DNA of 64,000 bases from Incurvaria masculella (GCA_946894095.1 OX335642.1:13527021-13591020); one strand, 5' to 3'. Shown: positions 45,881 through 57,200, numbered from the stretch's first letter. Notes: a model not told the origin generated them from the letters alone. Translations and numbers: made by a program.

Positions 45881-46594
45881 ACATCTCTCTCCAACGCGCG
45901 GGAGTGGTGGTCAAGTTCATTCTCACTCCCACACTGTATTCTACTTATCGCAGCGCGTTCACGCCTAGGTCTGTGCTCATAATAGACGCAGATGCGCATC
46001 ATCGTGACTGGGTTACCACGAAACAACGAATGTCACAGGGTCAGAAAGCAGCAAGCGCCGCACACGTGCGCACGCGCGCGTCAAGTCGGCGCGGTTTCGC
46101 GACCCTATATTAGGAGCGACATCGTCGCGTTGGTAGTCTAAATTTGGGCGCGTGCACACTTGACCGGAGTGGCGCAGAACCGCTTTCGATTGTTTGGAAA
46201 GTTCGTCCTCCCTGCTCCGCCTTTGTCCGAATACCCGGTGATATACTATGTACTCCCACAAGTGAGTTTCCGCGGAGCGAGTTTGCAGGACAAGTTGCGC
46301 AGTAGTTGGCTGAGGGGGTCTTGAAAATGGAAATAGGTTGTATTGGAGAGAATTGAGAAGGGCCTGTTGACATGGTTTGTATATTTATTTATTTGGTATG
46401 TCAACAACAATACACGACAGTTTACAAAGGTTCACTACTAAGAATAACAAATTTAGGGGTACATGTATAGTCCTAGCTTCCTCACAAGTAAACACTACCC
46501 AACAATGTAATTATATATAGGGGGACATAATAAAGAAAGAACAACAAAACCGGTGTTGTATGGGTTCCGTCACTTTGGTCGAAGCGCGCTGAAA
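45881..46594. other. No gene recognised
   Basis: Includes CpG-rich 46030-46240 with overlapping frames on both strands, then a TATTTATTTATTTGG stretch and AT-rich DNA of the kind found in LINE 3' regions. Confidence 0.4.
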
Positions 46595-46692
46595 ATTTAC
46601 CGAGTTTAATGTACCTGGCATGGCACCTGGCCTGGCATGAGGTGTGTTGAGGCTAATATCATGACAATAGGTGTAGCATTAACCATCTAGAA
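46595..46692 (+). mobile_element. SINE 3' tail fragment
   Basis: CCTGGCATGGCACCTGGCC, GTGTGTTGAGGCTAATATCA, TGACAATAGGTG and TTAACCATCTAGAAAAAAC follow the 3' end of the shared SINE body. Confidence 0.7.
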
Positions 46693-47999
46693 AAAACTGA
46701 GCTGTAGACCGACCTAGATTTGTCCAAGCGTAGCGCATATATCTATATACAACAATTTACTGTGTCAGTACATTAAAAGGGTATGCGAGTTGAGTGAAAA
46801 CGTATGGAGATGAGATGACCAAATTATTTTCGCCTTTAAAAAAATGTTGACAAATATTTTCAATTTCGTGTACAGAATTAGCCCCTTTCCGCTCCGCCTA
46901 CCTGTCTCTGTACCCCGCCCGCGTATATTTGCTGCAGCTCAATGAAAAATAATATAGTTTTCATATAAGATATATATTTAGATATACCTAGTATAAACAT
47001 TTTCATATTATAGTCATTTTCTATAAGTCACTTTCGTTTTCTGTCACGGAAACCTCGGTGCGCCAGTCCGGCTCGCCGAATTACTTTATCCCCGCGAGAA
47101 AATCACAATTCCTCCTTTTGTCTTCACCTTTGTCGGATAACGAAGTTTGTTCTCTGTTTGTGTGTGACGTCAGTGAGTCTGGGCCGGGGGGGAGGGGGGA
47201 GGGGGGAGAGTGAATGGAGGCCGCTGTTCTTGCCACCAAACAAATCCGAAGACCAAAACAAAATTAACTGCATTTAGATCGGACCACTTGTGAACAGATG
47301 AATCAGAATTGGGATACTTATGCACTGTCAAATGCATGGTATTTTGAACTTCGTCGTTGCAAAGCGTTTGGTTTGGTTTTACAAAAAAGTTTGCAACGAA
47401 ATCCGACGGTCTTTGCGCTAAGGTATTAGTGCAAAAACTTTCGGATTACGAGATTATCGACATTTTCATGTTTTCAAGAATAATATTTTTTTATTTTCAT
47501 TTAATACTAGAGTGTGTATTTTTCTATCAGTACATCCAAAAACTAACAAAAGTAACAATAATAAAATACTTTTCACTTAATAACAAACTACGTATTCAAT
47601 GAAGTATTATAACTTACATGGGTTTGTTTCAGGTATTAAAATGTTTTTTTAAATTTCTGTTGTTCGTGACCTTTCTAATGGTATACTACAAGTCAGAGTA
47701 TCTGATTAATCCTGAGAACTACTTCAATGCATAAACTTATAAGGAATCCACATAAAACAAAGGGAAGTCTGTTAACAAAAGAGTTTATTCAATCTTTAAA
47801 ACTGGTCACTTTAGTCAAGTTACAGCTGTCGTTGCGATCAGACGTGTTCCTGTGCTATTTAAAGTAGTTTCATGTGATTATACCGTGTAAAGTTGCAGTT
47901 CCGTAGGTCATGCATCTAACTCTTTTACGTGTAGTATTTTGTTTAATTTGTGAAATGATTGCTTTAACTAATGGAGATTACGAGGGCATTATTAACATG
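46693..47999. other. No gene recognised; G-rich tract
   Basis: A run of G with single A interruptions at 47186-47210 could fold as a G-quadruplex. 46870-46930 and 47050-47090 are C/G-richer. No coding region or repeat identified. Confidence 0.45.
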
Positions 48000-48300
48000 C
48001 AGGGCATAACCGATGGCAAAGGATTAGGTCCATGGTTCCGTAGGGATCCCCTCGGCCACTGCACTCGCCACAAATAGCCATCCCCGCCGCCGGCGCCGCC
48101 AGATAAGACGCCATGATCTATGGGACACCCGAGAAGAAAGCCCGCCTGCTCTCCACGGTGAGGGCCGCATGATGAATCGCTGATGGATATTGTTCCGCAT
48201 ACTTTTGGATGATTGCGTCACGGGCCTGGAAAATATCAAGCCAGGGGGAGCCGTTACGCCAGTTTAGATCGATGCCCTTTACCAGTCAAACGATTCACAA
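48000..48300 (-). pseudogene. Possible decayed coding exon, function unknown
   Basis: On the minus strand one frame from about 48288 reads DLNWRNGSPWLDIFQARDA, IIQKYAEQYPSAIHHAALTV and ESRRAFFSGVP to a TAG (48116-48118). It then continues in the same frame through MASYLAAPAAGMAICGECSG and LCHRLCPAC. The peptide has a balanced, protein-like composition and a CxxC pair, unlike the chance frames elsewhere, and is moderately GC-rich. I recognise no family. It could be a decayed host exon, a retroelement piece or a transferred fragment. The competing ORF (48024-48239) is Arg-rich and less protein-like. Confidence 0.35.
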
Positions 48301-48479
48301 CATTTAAATATTATTTCTGAGTTTGGCTTAAATATATATTGTCAATGCGAGCATATTGCTTTCATCTGGATCCACCACACAGAATTCAGAAATGAACTAG
48401 AACCGTGCCTTGAACACACAATAAACACGTCTATATTGAACTAGACCAAAAACACCAACACTTCACCATATCTCAGTCA

Positions 48480-48672
48480 TTGCGATGATACCAACCGCTC
48501 CGCTGGTCTAATCCTACCATATTTTAAGCAAGAAAGGGTTCCTGCATGGTTCCCAAACTATGAAGTAACCCACATTCGTCTCTGTTCAAATATGTCTGGC
48601 AATAAGAATCAAACCCAAGGCTATGGCGCAGAATCCCAATATCTAATTCACTCAGCTACGAGCCACGTAAAT
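48480..48672 (-). mobile_element. tRNA-headed SINE, 5' half
   Basis: The minus-strand head GGCTCGTAGCTGAGTGAATT with B-box-like GGGTTTGATTC, then sequence leading to CATAGTTTGGGAACCATGC and GATTAGACCAGCGG. Strongly diverged; the tail is missing. Confidence 0.65.
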
Positions 48673-50299
48673 AATTGTCCTTTCTTGCTTAGGCAACTAA
48701 AAGGTGAAAGGAGGCAACAAGAATATGTGAACGCGAAGAACAGGTCAAGACGTGTATTAGGATCAAGAAACCCCTGAGTCCGAGACGAATAGGGGTCCTA
48801 AGTAGAAATAATATTTTAAAGATATGGGGGCTTCATGCCTCCACTACCTGCTACCAGAACGATCCTTGGCATGCGGCCAGGTAGTGAGAGTTCGTCGCCA
48901 AACAACTCAACAAACCTAGTCGCCTAACAAATCTAGTAATAAATACATGCAGAATGCAAAACTTACTATCCTATTACCTAGTCATTCTTTTTTTGTTTTA
49001 TATAATCCGGGGCGGGATCCACTAGCACTACCCCCTAACAAGGGAGAGACCACCAATGTACATAAAATCTTTATCACGAACGACAAACCCCTTAAACGCC
49101 ATTCACGATATGCGTGGGTGCATTGGGACCACTTGTCTTTTTTAAGCGCCAACGAAAAAAATCTGTAATTCGATGAATATCCCGGATACAGGTATAAATA
49201 TTTTACTGTCCTGTGTTCTGAAGTTCTTGTACATATTGAAGAACATCAACAACTCGATTAACAGAATAGATTGTCCTTGTCCAGATCTGTCCTTGCTTCA
49301 AGGTTGTCTACGCATAACATGAATCGGGGTAAACTTTTTCCTAGGGTATATGCAACGTCCGGGGCATTTCACACAACCTATTGTCCGGTAGACAATAGCC
49401 ATAAAAATTAATTGATTCATAGCGACACGTGGTTGGCCCCAAGGTCGAGGTTTATGGGAAGCAGTTAACATTAAATTTAATCGAGTCTTACCCAATGAAG
49501 TGTAAAATTCGAAATGATTACTCGAGCCGACGCGACGGTAAATACCAACGCGAATTTTATTAGCGTAATATTACCTTATCGGTTACGACCAGTTGGGCTT
49601 TACGAGAAATACCTGCCTGGGTCCTGGGACTGGACAAGACGACACGGCGAGAAGTCACATTTGGAGTCGGAGCTTCTTGTTCATGAGGGAAATCATACAC
49701 ATTGGTCAAACGAACAGCACACGTCAGCACACGTATCACAGAGCACATACGGGCGGTTAAAACAGGGATATCACGAAGTCAGCGTTGTGTGAACGTGCGG
49801 CATCGGGACCCGGGTACTGGTTGCTGAACTGGCAGCTGAACAACGAAACCTCCCGCAAGCACAAGAACTTTAATCTTGAAGCTTTCCACCGTCTTTCTCC
49901 TATGTGCATGTGCTTGAAATGCTGACAACTGAATTTTAAAGAGGTGCACTGACAACACACGTAAAGGAAGACAGTCAGTATGTTTTGCACTAAAAATAAC
50001 CAAAGAAAACCAAAACCATAAAGATCGATATAATTTTATTAATAGACTTTTATGTTAACTTAATATGAAATTCGAGTGCACAAGATCTAATAATACTACT
50101 ATATGACGTCGTTTACACGACACACGAATTTTCGCACTGTCTCGGTTTTTTGTTTAGGATGAGGAGTTTTGAGGTCGTAGAGGGAGATGAAAACTATATT
50201 ATTGATGGAGCTACGTTACATTAGTCTCCGATAAGTCCTGAAAGACAGCGAACGAATTATTATATGCATATTAGAAAATCGTACTATCGTAAAATGTAT
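48673..50299. other. No gene recognised
   Basis: Mixed-composition DNA. Frames 49514-49792 (plus, 92 codons) and 49757-50003 (minus) are not recognisable. No repeats assigned. Confidence 0.45.
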
Positions 50300-50303
50300 T
50301 TAA

Positions 50304-50845
50304 GGTGGCCCAACCCGGCGGCCTCAACTCATTTGCGGGCACGGTACAAAACCGTGCTGTTGCGCTCTGGGACCTTCTCTGTTTCTAAGAATAAGACAGG
50401 CTCCGTGATGAGGAAGATGCAAGCTGTCCACAAAAAAGACAATGTGCATAGTGTATGATTTGGTAAGATTTACGAAAATTTTAATTTCAAAACGACTTAT
50501 AGCTAAAAGTAAACCACGACCGCTGTAGTCAGAAATCTAACAAATACCAAATAGATTATAAATCTTGATTAAATAAGCTATGTCTGATGACTAATCTTTT
50601 TAAGATGTTCTTACTTTATCATTGCTTAATCCACCTCCAAAGTTACTGTATAAAACGCGCGAAAAATCCGAACTTTCGGACGTTATAACTTGGAAACCAA
50701 ACACAATTTTACAATGCCAATGGTCATCAGACATCTACTTCAATCAAATAAAACTATTTTGAGCAAAACTTTGGATCTCTGACAAGAAATATAGGCGTGA
50801 TCTTCTTTCCCCTTTTGTATGGGGAGATGAGCGGGTTGGGCCACC
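50304..50845. mobile_element. TTAA-flanked MITE, copy 3
   Basis: 542 bp between TTAA at 50300-50303 and 50846-50849. Its ends GGTGGCCCAACCCG and CGGGTTGGGCCACC are the only perfectly symmetrical pair among the three copies, and so the best guess at the original terminus. Non-coding. Confidence 0.92.
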
Positions 50846-50945
50846 TTAACACCATTTTAGAATGACCAAATAACCTCTTTAAAGTACAATATTTCCGTCT
50901 TCCGTATTTCGGTCTCGAGGCCTTTTTGTCTTCTATCATAGAGAT

Positions 50946-51310
50946 ACCCCGTAGCTCAGGGTTGCAGGGTCTGGTTTTCCTTGCCAGGGGTCATGGGATC
51001 GGTCCTGCCCCATTCAAACAACACTTTTTGTTTCTGATTTGTATAAGCGCATTTCGTCGCGAATGCTGCACGGAATCCATGTTAAACTGTAGGTTTCCTA
51101 CTAGGTGGTAGGGCGCAGCTCGCCCGAGTAGGTTCCATCGCATTGGATGAAAAGAAGTTCGAAGTAGCAGTGAAAAATTTTCCGTATTTTCCATCAAATT
51201 CAATGTAGCCGTACTCATAAAGTGAAGGTCCTGACGGAGATGCCACTCAATTCCTTCTGTAATAAGGTGTGTTGGGCTAATATCATGCCGGTGGGTGGTG
51301 TTAAATTTGA
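50946..51310 (+). mobile_element. tRNA-headed SINE, near full length, diverged
   Basis: Head CCCGTAGCTCAGGGTTGC (A-box-like) and GGGATCGGTCCTGCCC (weak B box), then CGCATTTCGTCGCGAATG, CTACTAGGTGGTAGGGC, CATCGCATTGGATGAAAAG, TTCAATGTAGCCGTACTC, GTGTTGGGCTAATATCATG. The poly(A) end is replaced by TTAAATTTG. Confidence 0.85.
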
Positions 51311-51890
51311 CAACAGATGAATTCGTAAAATATCCGTCAAAAGACTGACATTTTCGTGAACGTTCCTTGAATAATCCGCGGTTGCACGAAATTTCCTATC
51401 TTCAAAGCGCAGACATTTTTTAATAAAGTCCGAGCGCAGACACGAAGCGGGGACACACGGCAGCGAACGCAGTGAAGACAACGCGTGAGTAATGATCTCA
51501 AATCTGTACTCTCCGTGTGGTGCTCCAATCTCTGTGCGCAGGGTTGCCACACGCCCGTTCGCGTCGAGGGGCGGCGGTGACGCGACGCTCGGCGACAGAC
51601 TCGACGCTGAAGGAAGGAAAGTTGGCAACAAGCGTAAAACAAATGAAAAACTTTCCCGTTGCGTCTGAGAGGTTTCGCCCTTAAGATACCCCGTAAGCTT
51701 CCGAAAATCACGCTCCCATACGCTCACGTTTCGTATAGTACATTAATAGTATGTCCGTTCATAAAAAAACGAAAAATTAATTCTAGGTCAATCTGTGTCA
51801 TTTGTCTCAGTTTTGGTAAAAAAAACCAAAGCGTGAGTAGTCACGCATATTGATTGACTGATGTCAATATAAAAAATAACAGTCGTAGTC
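51311..51890. other. Unclassified repeat-like stretch with long minus-strand frames
   Basis: Two overlapping minus-strand frames (51215-51727, 170 codons; 51337-51711, 124 codons) run through it. The longer one ends inside the SINE, so it is not a gene. The peptide segment SLRSLPCVPASCLRSDFIKK is of a kind I associate with spurious repeat-derived predictions in lepidopteran annotations. Probably an old dispersed repeat. Confidence 0.45.
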
Positions 51891-51996
51891 AGAGTTGGCT
51901 GTCATAATTATAAACGTGGATTATCTCCGGATTAAATCTATTTTCCTGCCGTAAATCCTGAAATAATCAATTTTCTCAATGTTTAGAGCCAACTCT
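51891..51996. mobile_element. 106-bp MITE with AGAGTTGGCT ends
   Basis: AGAGTTGGCT at 51891 and its exact reverse complement AGCCAACTCT at 51987-51996. Single copy in the window; chance cannot be fully excluded. Confidence 0.55.
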
Positions 51997-52376
51997 AAAT
52001 ACGTACGAACGACATAGCGAGAGTAAAAAACCTCAAGGGTTTGTTCGTCGAAAATTGACAACCCTACTGCGGATGAATCGGCCTAATGCGCCCCAGGCAT
52101 GCGCGAGCGCAGCTCACACGCACACACCCTCAGCCTCCTCCGCACCACCAGATTTCAACGACACAACTACGAGGCAGAAGTAAAACCCGTGTTCAATTGG
52201 CCAGAACTGATGAAGCACTTTTTTAACAGCGTCGAGATGGACTGTGGCTTATTGGATTGGGATAACGAATTGCTTAATAAAGGTACTTATAAAACAGCTA
52301 GATATAAATGAAACCAGTTGGGTGAATTATTGTTATATATATTTTGCTTACACAAGCAATAAAGTGTAAAAGGTCT
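51997..52376. other. No gene recognised
   Basis: A 70-codon plus frame (52099-52311) ends with KGTYKTARYK; unremarkable. No repeat identified. Confidence 0.4.
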
Positions 52377-52566
52377 GCAAGCCTATTCCTGGAATTACGT
52401 ATTCAGGAATCCTGAGCTTCGAAAACAGCTTTTATAGCTGTTTTTAAAGCGATTTTCTGGACTAAAATGTTCCGGAGCATAGTATTTCAATTTTATCAAG
52501 GTTTTTGAAAAAATCGCTTTGACGGAATGATTACCGCTGATTACGGAATTCTAGGAATAGGCCTGC
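52377..52566. mobile_element. 190-bp palindromic MITE with GCAGGCCTATTCC ends
   Basis: Left GCAAGCCTATTCCTGGAATT and right end AATTCTAGGAATAGGCCTGC are imperfect inverted repeats. Inner parts also pair (AAAGCGATTTT against AAAAATCGCTTT). Confidence 0.8.
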
Positions 52567-52690
52567 TGATCAGCTATACAAGGTCACATGGATATCCTGA
52601 TGCATTGATGAGTGAAACCTTGCATACTGTTGAGTACAAAATCTTAATCCTTCAATGACAATAACATGCATGTCTTGCATATTTCCAAGA

Positions 52691-52745
52691 CTAGCAGCCC
52701 GTCCCGGCTTTGCACGGGCATAATCTCATTTCAAAAAATATTATT
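52691..52745 (-). mobile_element. Helitron-like 3' end
   Basis: CTAGCAGCCCGTCCCGGC followed by TTTGCACGGGCATAATCTCA is the minus-strand hairpin plus CTAG terminus, from a different subfamily than the GAGCGGAGC type. The rest is not identifiable. Confidence 0.6.
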
Positions 52746-53394
52746 TTGACACAATGATACACAAATAAACCCTTTTTACGTAGAGTTCCTACATTGAAAT
52801 ATTTGAAATAAAAAAAAACTTAGATATTATTATTACATGATTATGAGATATTAGAGAAATAATAAATTCAAAGTGCTATAGGGAGAACCGCGGCCTCCGA
52901 CGCATTATTTATAGGCACGGTCCCGCCGCCCCGGGGCCGGCCGGTGCTGCCGCAAACGCTACGTCCCGCAATTTTTTAATCTGTAATATCTTCGAATATT
53001 ATGTCTGCCTACAAAACCAATACGGTAAAAATAACTAAATAAGTAAATAAATAAATAAATAAGTAAATAAATAAGAAAAACAGCTAATCTGGTTGTATGT
53101 AGCTGAACGCCCCCTCTTGTGTCCCGCGCCGCCGTCTCTATGTGGATCGGGTGGCGCGAGCCGCGCCCCTGGAGCTGCAATGGGGTGCAGGGAGTGCAGG
53201 ATCGGCAATCGGGAGCAGGATCGGATATCAGGCAGAGAGAGAATATCTCTACCTGCCGCGTGAAAAGCCGTAACATTTTTCAAACATATTCAAAATATTA
53301 GTTTAAAAGATGTTAAGTTGGGGATGGAGGATCATCAATCGCTCATATTTAGGCATTTGCTACCACTTATCCGATTTCAATGCTAATTACAAAT
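52746..53394. other. No gene recognised; GC-rich patches
   Basis: GC-rich 52880-52970 and 53105-53240, separated by an AAATAAATAAATAAAT run at 53041-53070. Minus frames (52959-53283) are driven by composition. Confidence 0.45.
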
Positions 53395-53905
53395 GGAAAT
53401 ACCAAGCCATACTTCGGGCTTGGTATTTCCCGCAACTTTAGTATTACTTGGCATCACGCTAAATCACCAGAGGCGAGACCAGTGGGATAAAGTGCTTATT
53501 ACTTAAGATCCAATAAACCGATTCTACTTAAAACTTATAGGCTATGGTGTAGTAGTAAGTGTTAATTTCTTATAACTTGCCAACCACTCACCCGATTTAT
53601 TTACGTATTTTATCAATGTATAGCATCTCTGGGAGCATTGAGGTTCAGGATGGGTTACCGTTTTCGATGTTGAGGCTGGCTGTGGTTTGGAGTTTACGTA
53701 CAACTTAAGATCCCTTCGTTACTTACTAACTAGGTATGTAATATTGCAGTGCAAGTGCAGAAAGGTTCTGGCGACACATGCTTTTATTATATATTTTTTA
53801 AATAGCCACCAAATGTTTCCGAAGCTGTATGTTCTCTGATGTTTCTCATTAATTCTTACGATCTTGATAAAATTTGGTAGATGGATACATTGTCCCGTAC
53901 ATTGT
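53395..53905 (+). mobile_element. Helitron-like internal fragment with 5S-SINE segment
   Basis: GGCTTGGTATTTCC, TTGGCATCACGCTAAATC, TATCAATGTATAGCATCTCT, GATGGGTTACCGTTTTCG, GAGGCTGGCTGTGG, GCCACCAAATGTTTCCG and GGTAGATGGATACATTGTCC parallel the element at 62984-64000 in order. Both termini are absent, so it is a decayed internal piece. Confidence 0.85.
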
Positions 53906-55314
53906 CGCAGGCTCGAATCTCCGGTAGTCTTCAAACGTTATTTGAACAAGCTCAATAGATTAGCGACAGTCCGCATATTCGCGGGTATGGTGACATTTGA
54001 TACTTATTTTCAAAATCTTTAAGCTTCAATGTAGGTGTCGTTGTATAACCTCAAATGAATGAGATAACGGTAACGTTGTATCCATTAAATACATAAAAAT
54101 ATCAAATCTTTATCAGGCGGCGAGCTTGGAAATAATTTTGAAGGGCTGTTATATCCGTTTGCGGTTCATTTCACAGAGAAAGCCTTATTTGTGTAGGTAC
54201 TTTAAGTATACATATAAGCGAGTTACCTCACTGAAACGGCGCTGAAATAATTCACGGGCCGAGCCTTCGTCGCCGGCAGATATTTGCTCTGTGAAAAGCA
54301 TTTCGCCGCCCACGCGCCGGCTTCAGTCGGCCCCTGAAAAACGCGGGCCCTTTGGGCGCTTCAGGAATCCGCTTTCTGAGCGAAGAACGCTTTGGGACGA
54401 AAGTGGACGGTTTGCTTTCGTCCGTCTGCCATCAGCAGTCACCAAGGAAACAATAGGTACTGCTGTAAAGGACTATGACCATTCCTCTATAGCCAAAAAT
54501 AACCGCTGCCAACATTACAGCCAGGTATTGCATCAGTAATGCAATAAAAAAACGTAGTTCTGTTTTACATATTTAGACAAAATATCAACTAATGTTAACT
54601 CTGTAGCTTTAGATTTTTATGTAACCATCTAATGATGTCACCTGAAAAGGCCATGCAGCCAGTTTCCGTAAAATGGTCGTGGAAAATCTAATTATAAAAA
54701 AAAAGGTTGTTCGGTCTCCGCATCCAAAACCATCTGTAATGACTATTAAAAGCGGAATAGTTTATTTAAAGAAGGAATTGCTATGTTCTACGGAGGATTG
54801 GTAACAGAAAAAGGACAAGGAGTAATCAAAGCAGAGGTGGGTTCTCGGAATGCGAGCCGGAATGGAGAGGTATCGAAAGAAAATGCGGTCAGTCTTCTCT
54901 TGCGGTACACCTAGACGAAAGAAAATGCATTAGAACACACGTAATATGTTCAAATCTCCAGAGCAGCGGCACACAATAGGGGCATAGAAAAATACGTCGT
55001 CACACTCATCACACGAACGGGGGGTGACGCAATAAAATCACCGTTTCGCAACGAAGAAGCGCCTGCGAATGTCATTGGGCCTAGCGAGTCTGTCCGCGGT
55101 GGGAAGAGGGTCAAACGGTGCATTGTCTCTTGTGCGTTATTCTATCTCAGCAAGAGGCATAAAGCTCTGCTGCAAACGAGCGTGTAAAGGTGCGTTTCCA
55201 TTCCCGGAAACGCCTCGCGAACTTAGGCGAGTCGCGAATTCGGTCCGGCTCGCGTGCGCTCGCGGTCCGTCCTCGCTCGCCTTGGCGTTGGTTATTTATT
55301 AGCATTGAAAATGT
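53906..55314. other. No gene recognised
   Basis: An 82-codon plus frame at 54291-54539 and a 77-codon one at 55069-55302 are unrecognised. 55080-55290 is CpG-richer. No repeats assigned. Confidence 0.45.
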
Positions 55315-55584
55315 TTTTTAGGGTTCCGTACCCAAAGGGTGCCAACGGAACCCTATTACTAAGCCTCCGATGTCCGTCCGTCTGTCTGTCACAGGGCTGT
55401 ATCTCATGAACCGTAATAGGTAGGCAGCTGAAATTTTCACAGATTGTGTATTTATTTTGCCGCTATAACAACAAATAGGTTTTATAAAAAAATAAAAAAA
55501 ATAAAACGTGTTTTTTGTGTCAATATTGTACGATGGTACGGAACCCTTTGTGTGCAAGTCCGACTCGCACTTGGCCGGTTTTTC
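55315..55584 (-). repeat. Dispersed lepidopteran GGGTTCCGTACC repeat, copy h
   Basis: TTTTAGGGTTCCGTACCCAA, short (GTCC)n, GGCTGTATCTCATGAACC, TTTGCCGCTATAACAACAAA, CGGAACCCTTTGTGTGCAAG, ACTTGGCCGGTTTTTC. Nearly full length. Confidence 0.94.
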
Positions 55585-55926
55585 GATATCTTCAGTACCC
55601 GTTTTCGAGAAAAGTTCCCGGAGTCTTCAATTATTAAGATAGAAAAATGAATATGGTACGTCAAAAGATGCGTCATAAAAGGGCGAAAATTTAAAAAACA
55701 ATTCCAGTTCTACACCGTTTATTTAAGGATTTCTTTGAAAGAATCTTAAACTTCTCGAAAACCAGGAGATATCGAAAAAAAAAAGATCCTGGTAAGTTAG
55801 AAGCCTTCAAAATTATATCAATCTGGTTTCGATAGGACCTCAAGTAGGGTAGATGTTTACCACTTTCGCATACACCTTTTTGGTGATTTTACATTTTCCG
55901 TTCAGAATCTGAGCCGGTAGCCTCAG
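55585..55926. other. No gene recognised
   Basis: AT-rich with an imperfect mirror around TATCTTCAGTACCCGTTTTC and CGAAAACCAGGAGATATCG. Unassigned. Confidence 0.4.
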
Positions 55927-56409
55927 TTCTCACCTAAATTGGCGTTTACGTAACTCCGAAATTCCGTAAAAACGTCAAACTCCATACAAGTTTTTACTAG
56001 ATATTCTGTGGATTTACTTCTTCAAGCTGTCAAAGTCAAACTCGGACTTCCGATTTGTATGAAAACGCTGAGTCGACGTAAACGGCAACGTCGACGTATT
56101 TACGGCAACGTTGAGTAAGCTGCCAAATCAGACTCGGGGCCGAGTGCACGAAAGCACAAAAAATCAAAATCAACGTCAAAGTATGATCAAACACGTCACT
56201 TTGTGTGGACAGTATGGAAGGAACTCTTTGCGGATCACTAAAAGTGACGTGTTTGAACATTGATTAACTCAGCCGTTTCTTCGTGCAACCGGGGCTCGGA
56301 CTCGCAAATGTTAGTTCGCTTAACGCCCACTGCGCGCGCTCTTCAATTTCTCCATACATTTGAAAACGCCAGTCGATCGGTTTGCCGTAAACGCCAATTT
56401 AGGTGAGAA
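55927..56409. mobile_element. TIR MITE, TTCTCACCTAAATTGG family, copy 2, interrupted
   Basis: Ends TTCTCACCTAAATTGGCG and CGCCAATTTAGGTGAGAA are exact inverted repeats, and CTCAG flanks both sides as a possible 5-bp target duplication. The interior matches the 36.4-kb copy up to 56136 and again from about 56295. Confidence 0.88.
56137..56294. mobile_element. 158-bp MITE with TTGCACGAA-type ends, nested
   Basis: GGGCCGAGTGCACGAA at the left and TTCGTGCAACCGGGG at the right are imperfect inverted repeats; AACACGTCACTTT and AAAAGTGACGTGTTTGA pair further in. CTCGG occurs on both sides. The host MITE's other copy lacks this segment, confirming an insertion. Confidence 0.78.
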
Positions 56410-56477
56410 CTCAGACTGACCACTCTGGTCATTTGTCCTATCGAGACGACTGTTTTAGATATCGTTTCTTTTTTTTA

Positions 56478-56842
56478 TTATGTAACTGGGCATGGATAGC
56501 TAATACCAAACCGACCATCGTGATAGTAGGTAGCCTACCTAACACACCACATGCTAATTGAGTGCCATACCAGGACCTTCCTTATATTTCTCGGCTACAT
56601 TGAACTGGAAGGAAAACACGGACAATTTTAGTTCGTTTGTTCATTCAATGCGATGTTACCAACCCGGGCGGAAATAACCCTACCACCTAGTAAATAAGGA
56701 ATAATAGTTTTACGTTGATGTCGAACCATGGCCAGCCTCAACAGTTGAAAATGGTCACCCATCTAAAACCCAACTGAGCAGTTGGTTCACCCATCTTATC
56801 CAATCGCAAGAGGTCGCGCCACTGGGCTACCGAGGCTGTCGA
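56478..56842 (-). mobile_element. 5S/tRNA-chimeric-headed SINE, older copy
   Basis: The minus-strand head starts AGCCTCGGTAGCCCAGTGG (A-box-like) and carries TTTAGATGGGTGACCATTT (5S box-C-like) before GAGGCTGGCCATGG and the shared body. The box-A part (CCGAAGTTAAGC) has been lost or overwritten. It shows the chimeric head is not limited to the two young copies. Confidence 0.82.
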
Positions 56843-56849
56843 GGGCACA

Positions 56850-56940
56850 GATTGCGATGGAGATATTGGCGATGCATATGTTGACGATGCAGATATTGGC
56901 GTGGCAGATGGTGGCGATGCAGATATTGGCGATGGACATA
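56850..56940. repeat. Minisatellite, six copies of a 15-bp unit
   Basis: Units resembling ATTGGCGATGCAGAT follow one another six times (first unit 14 bp) with a few substitutions. Since 15 is a multiple of three it gives an in-frame pentapeptide repeat in an open frame, which I regard as incidental. Confidence 0.88.
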
Positions 56941-57050
56941 TGGACTACCGCCTCTCGCGTGCCTTCCCTGCCGCCCCGCGTGCCTCTACCACCCTCCGCT
57001 GCCCTCCCACCACCGAACCGACTCGTGCGACCACTTGCGGAAGTCCCAAT

Positions 57051-57200
57051 ATTCTGGGAGGTCACGACATTTATGGTCACGATAGGTACATGGCTGAATC
57101 CTGGTTTCTCAGGTTAGAGACCAATCCTCTGATGCTAAATATGTCGGTCTGCCCGCGCCAAGTGGTTGCGTTAGCTAGATTGGCTATACAAAACAGATGT
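57051..57200 (+). mobile_element. GGAGGTCACGAC MITE, single arm
   Basis: ATTCTGGGAGGTCACGAC through GGTCACGATAGGTACATGG, CCTCTGATGCTAAATATG and GCCAAGTGGTTGCGTTAGC; the centre and the inverted right arm are absent. Truncated copy 3. Confidence 0.85.

Noticed and set aside
51215..51727. 170-codon minus-strand frame as a gene
   Set aside because: Its 3' end runs into the tail of the SINE at 50946-51310 and a second frame is open over the same stretch, so it reads repeat DNA.
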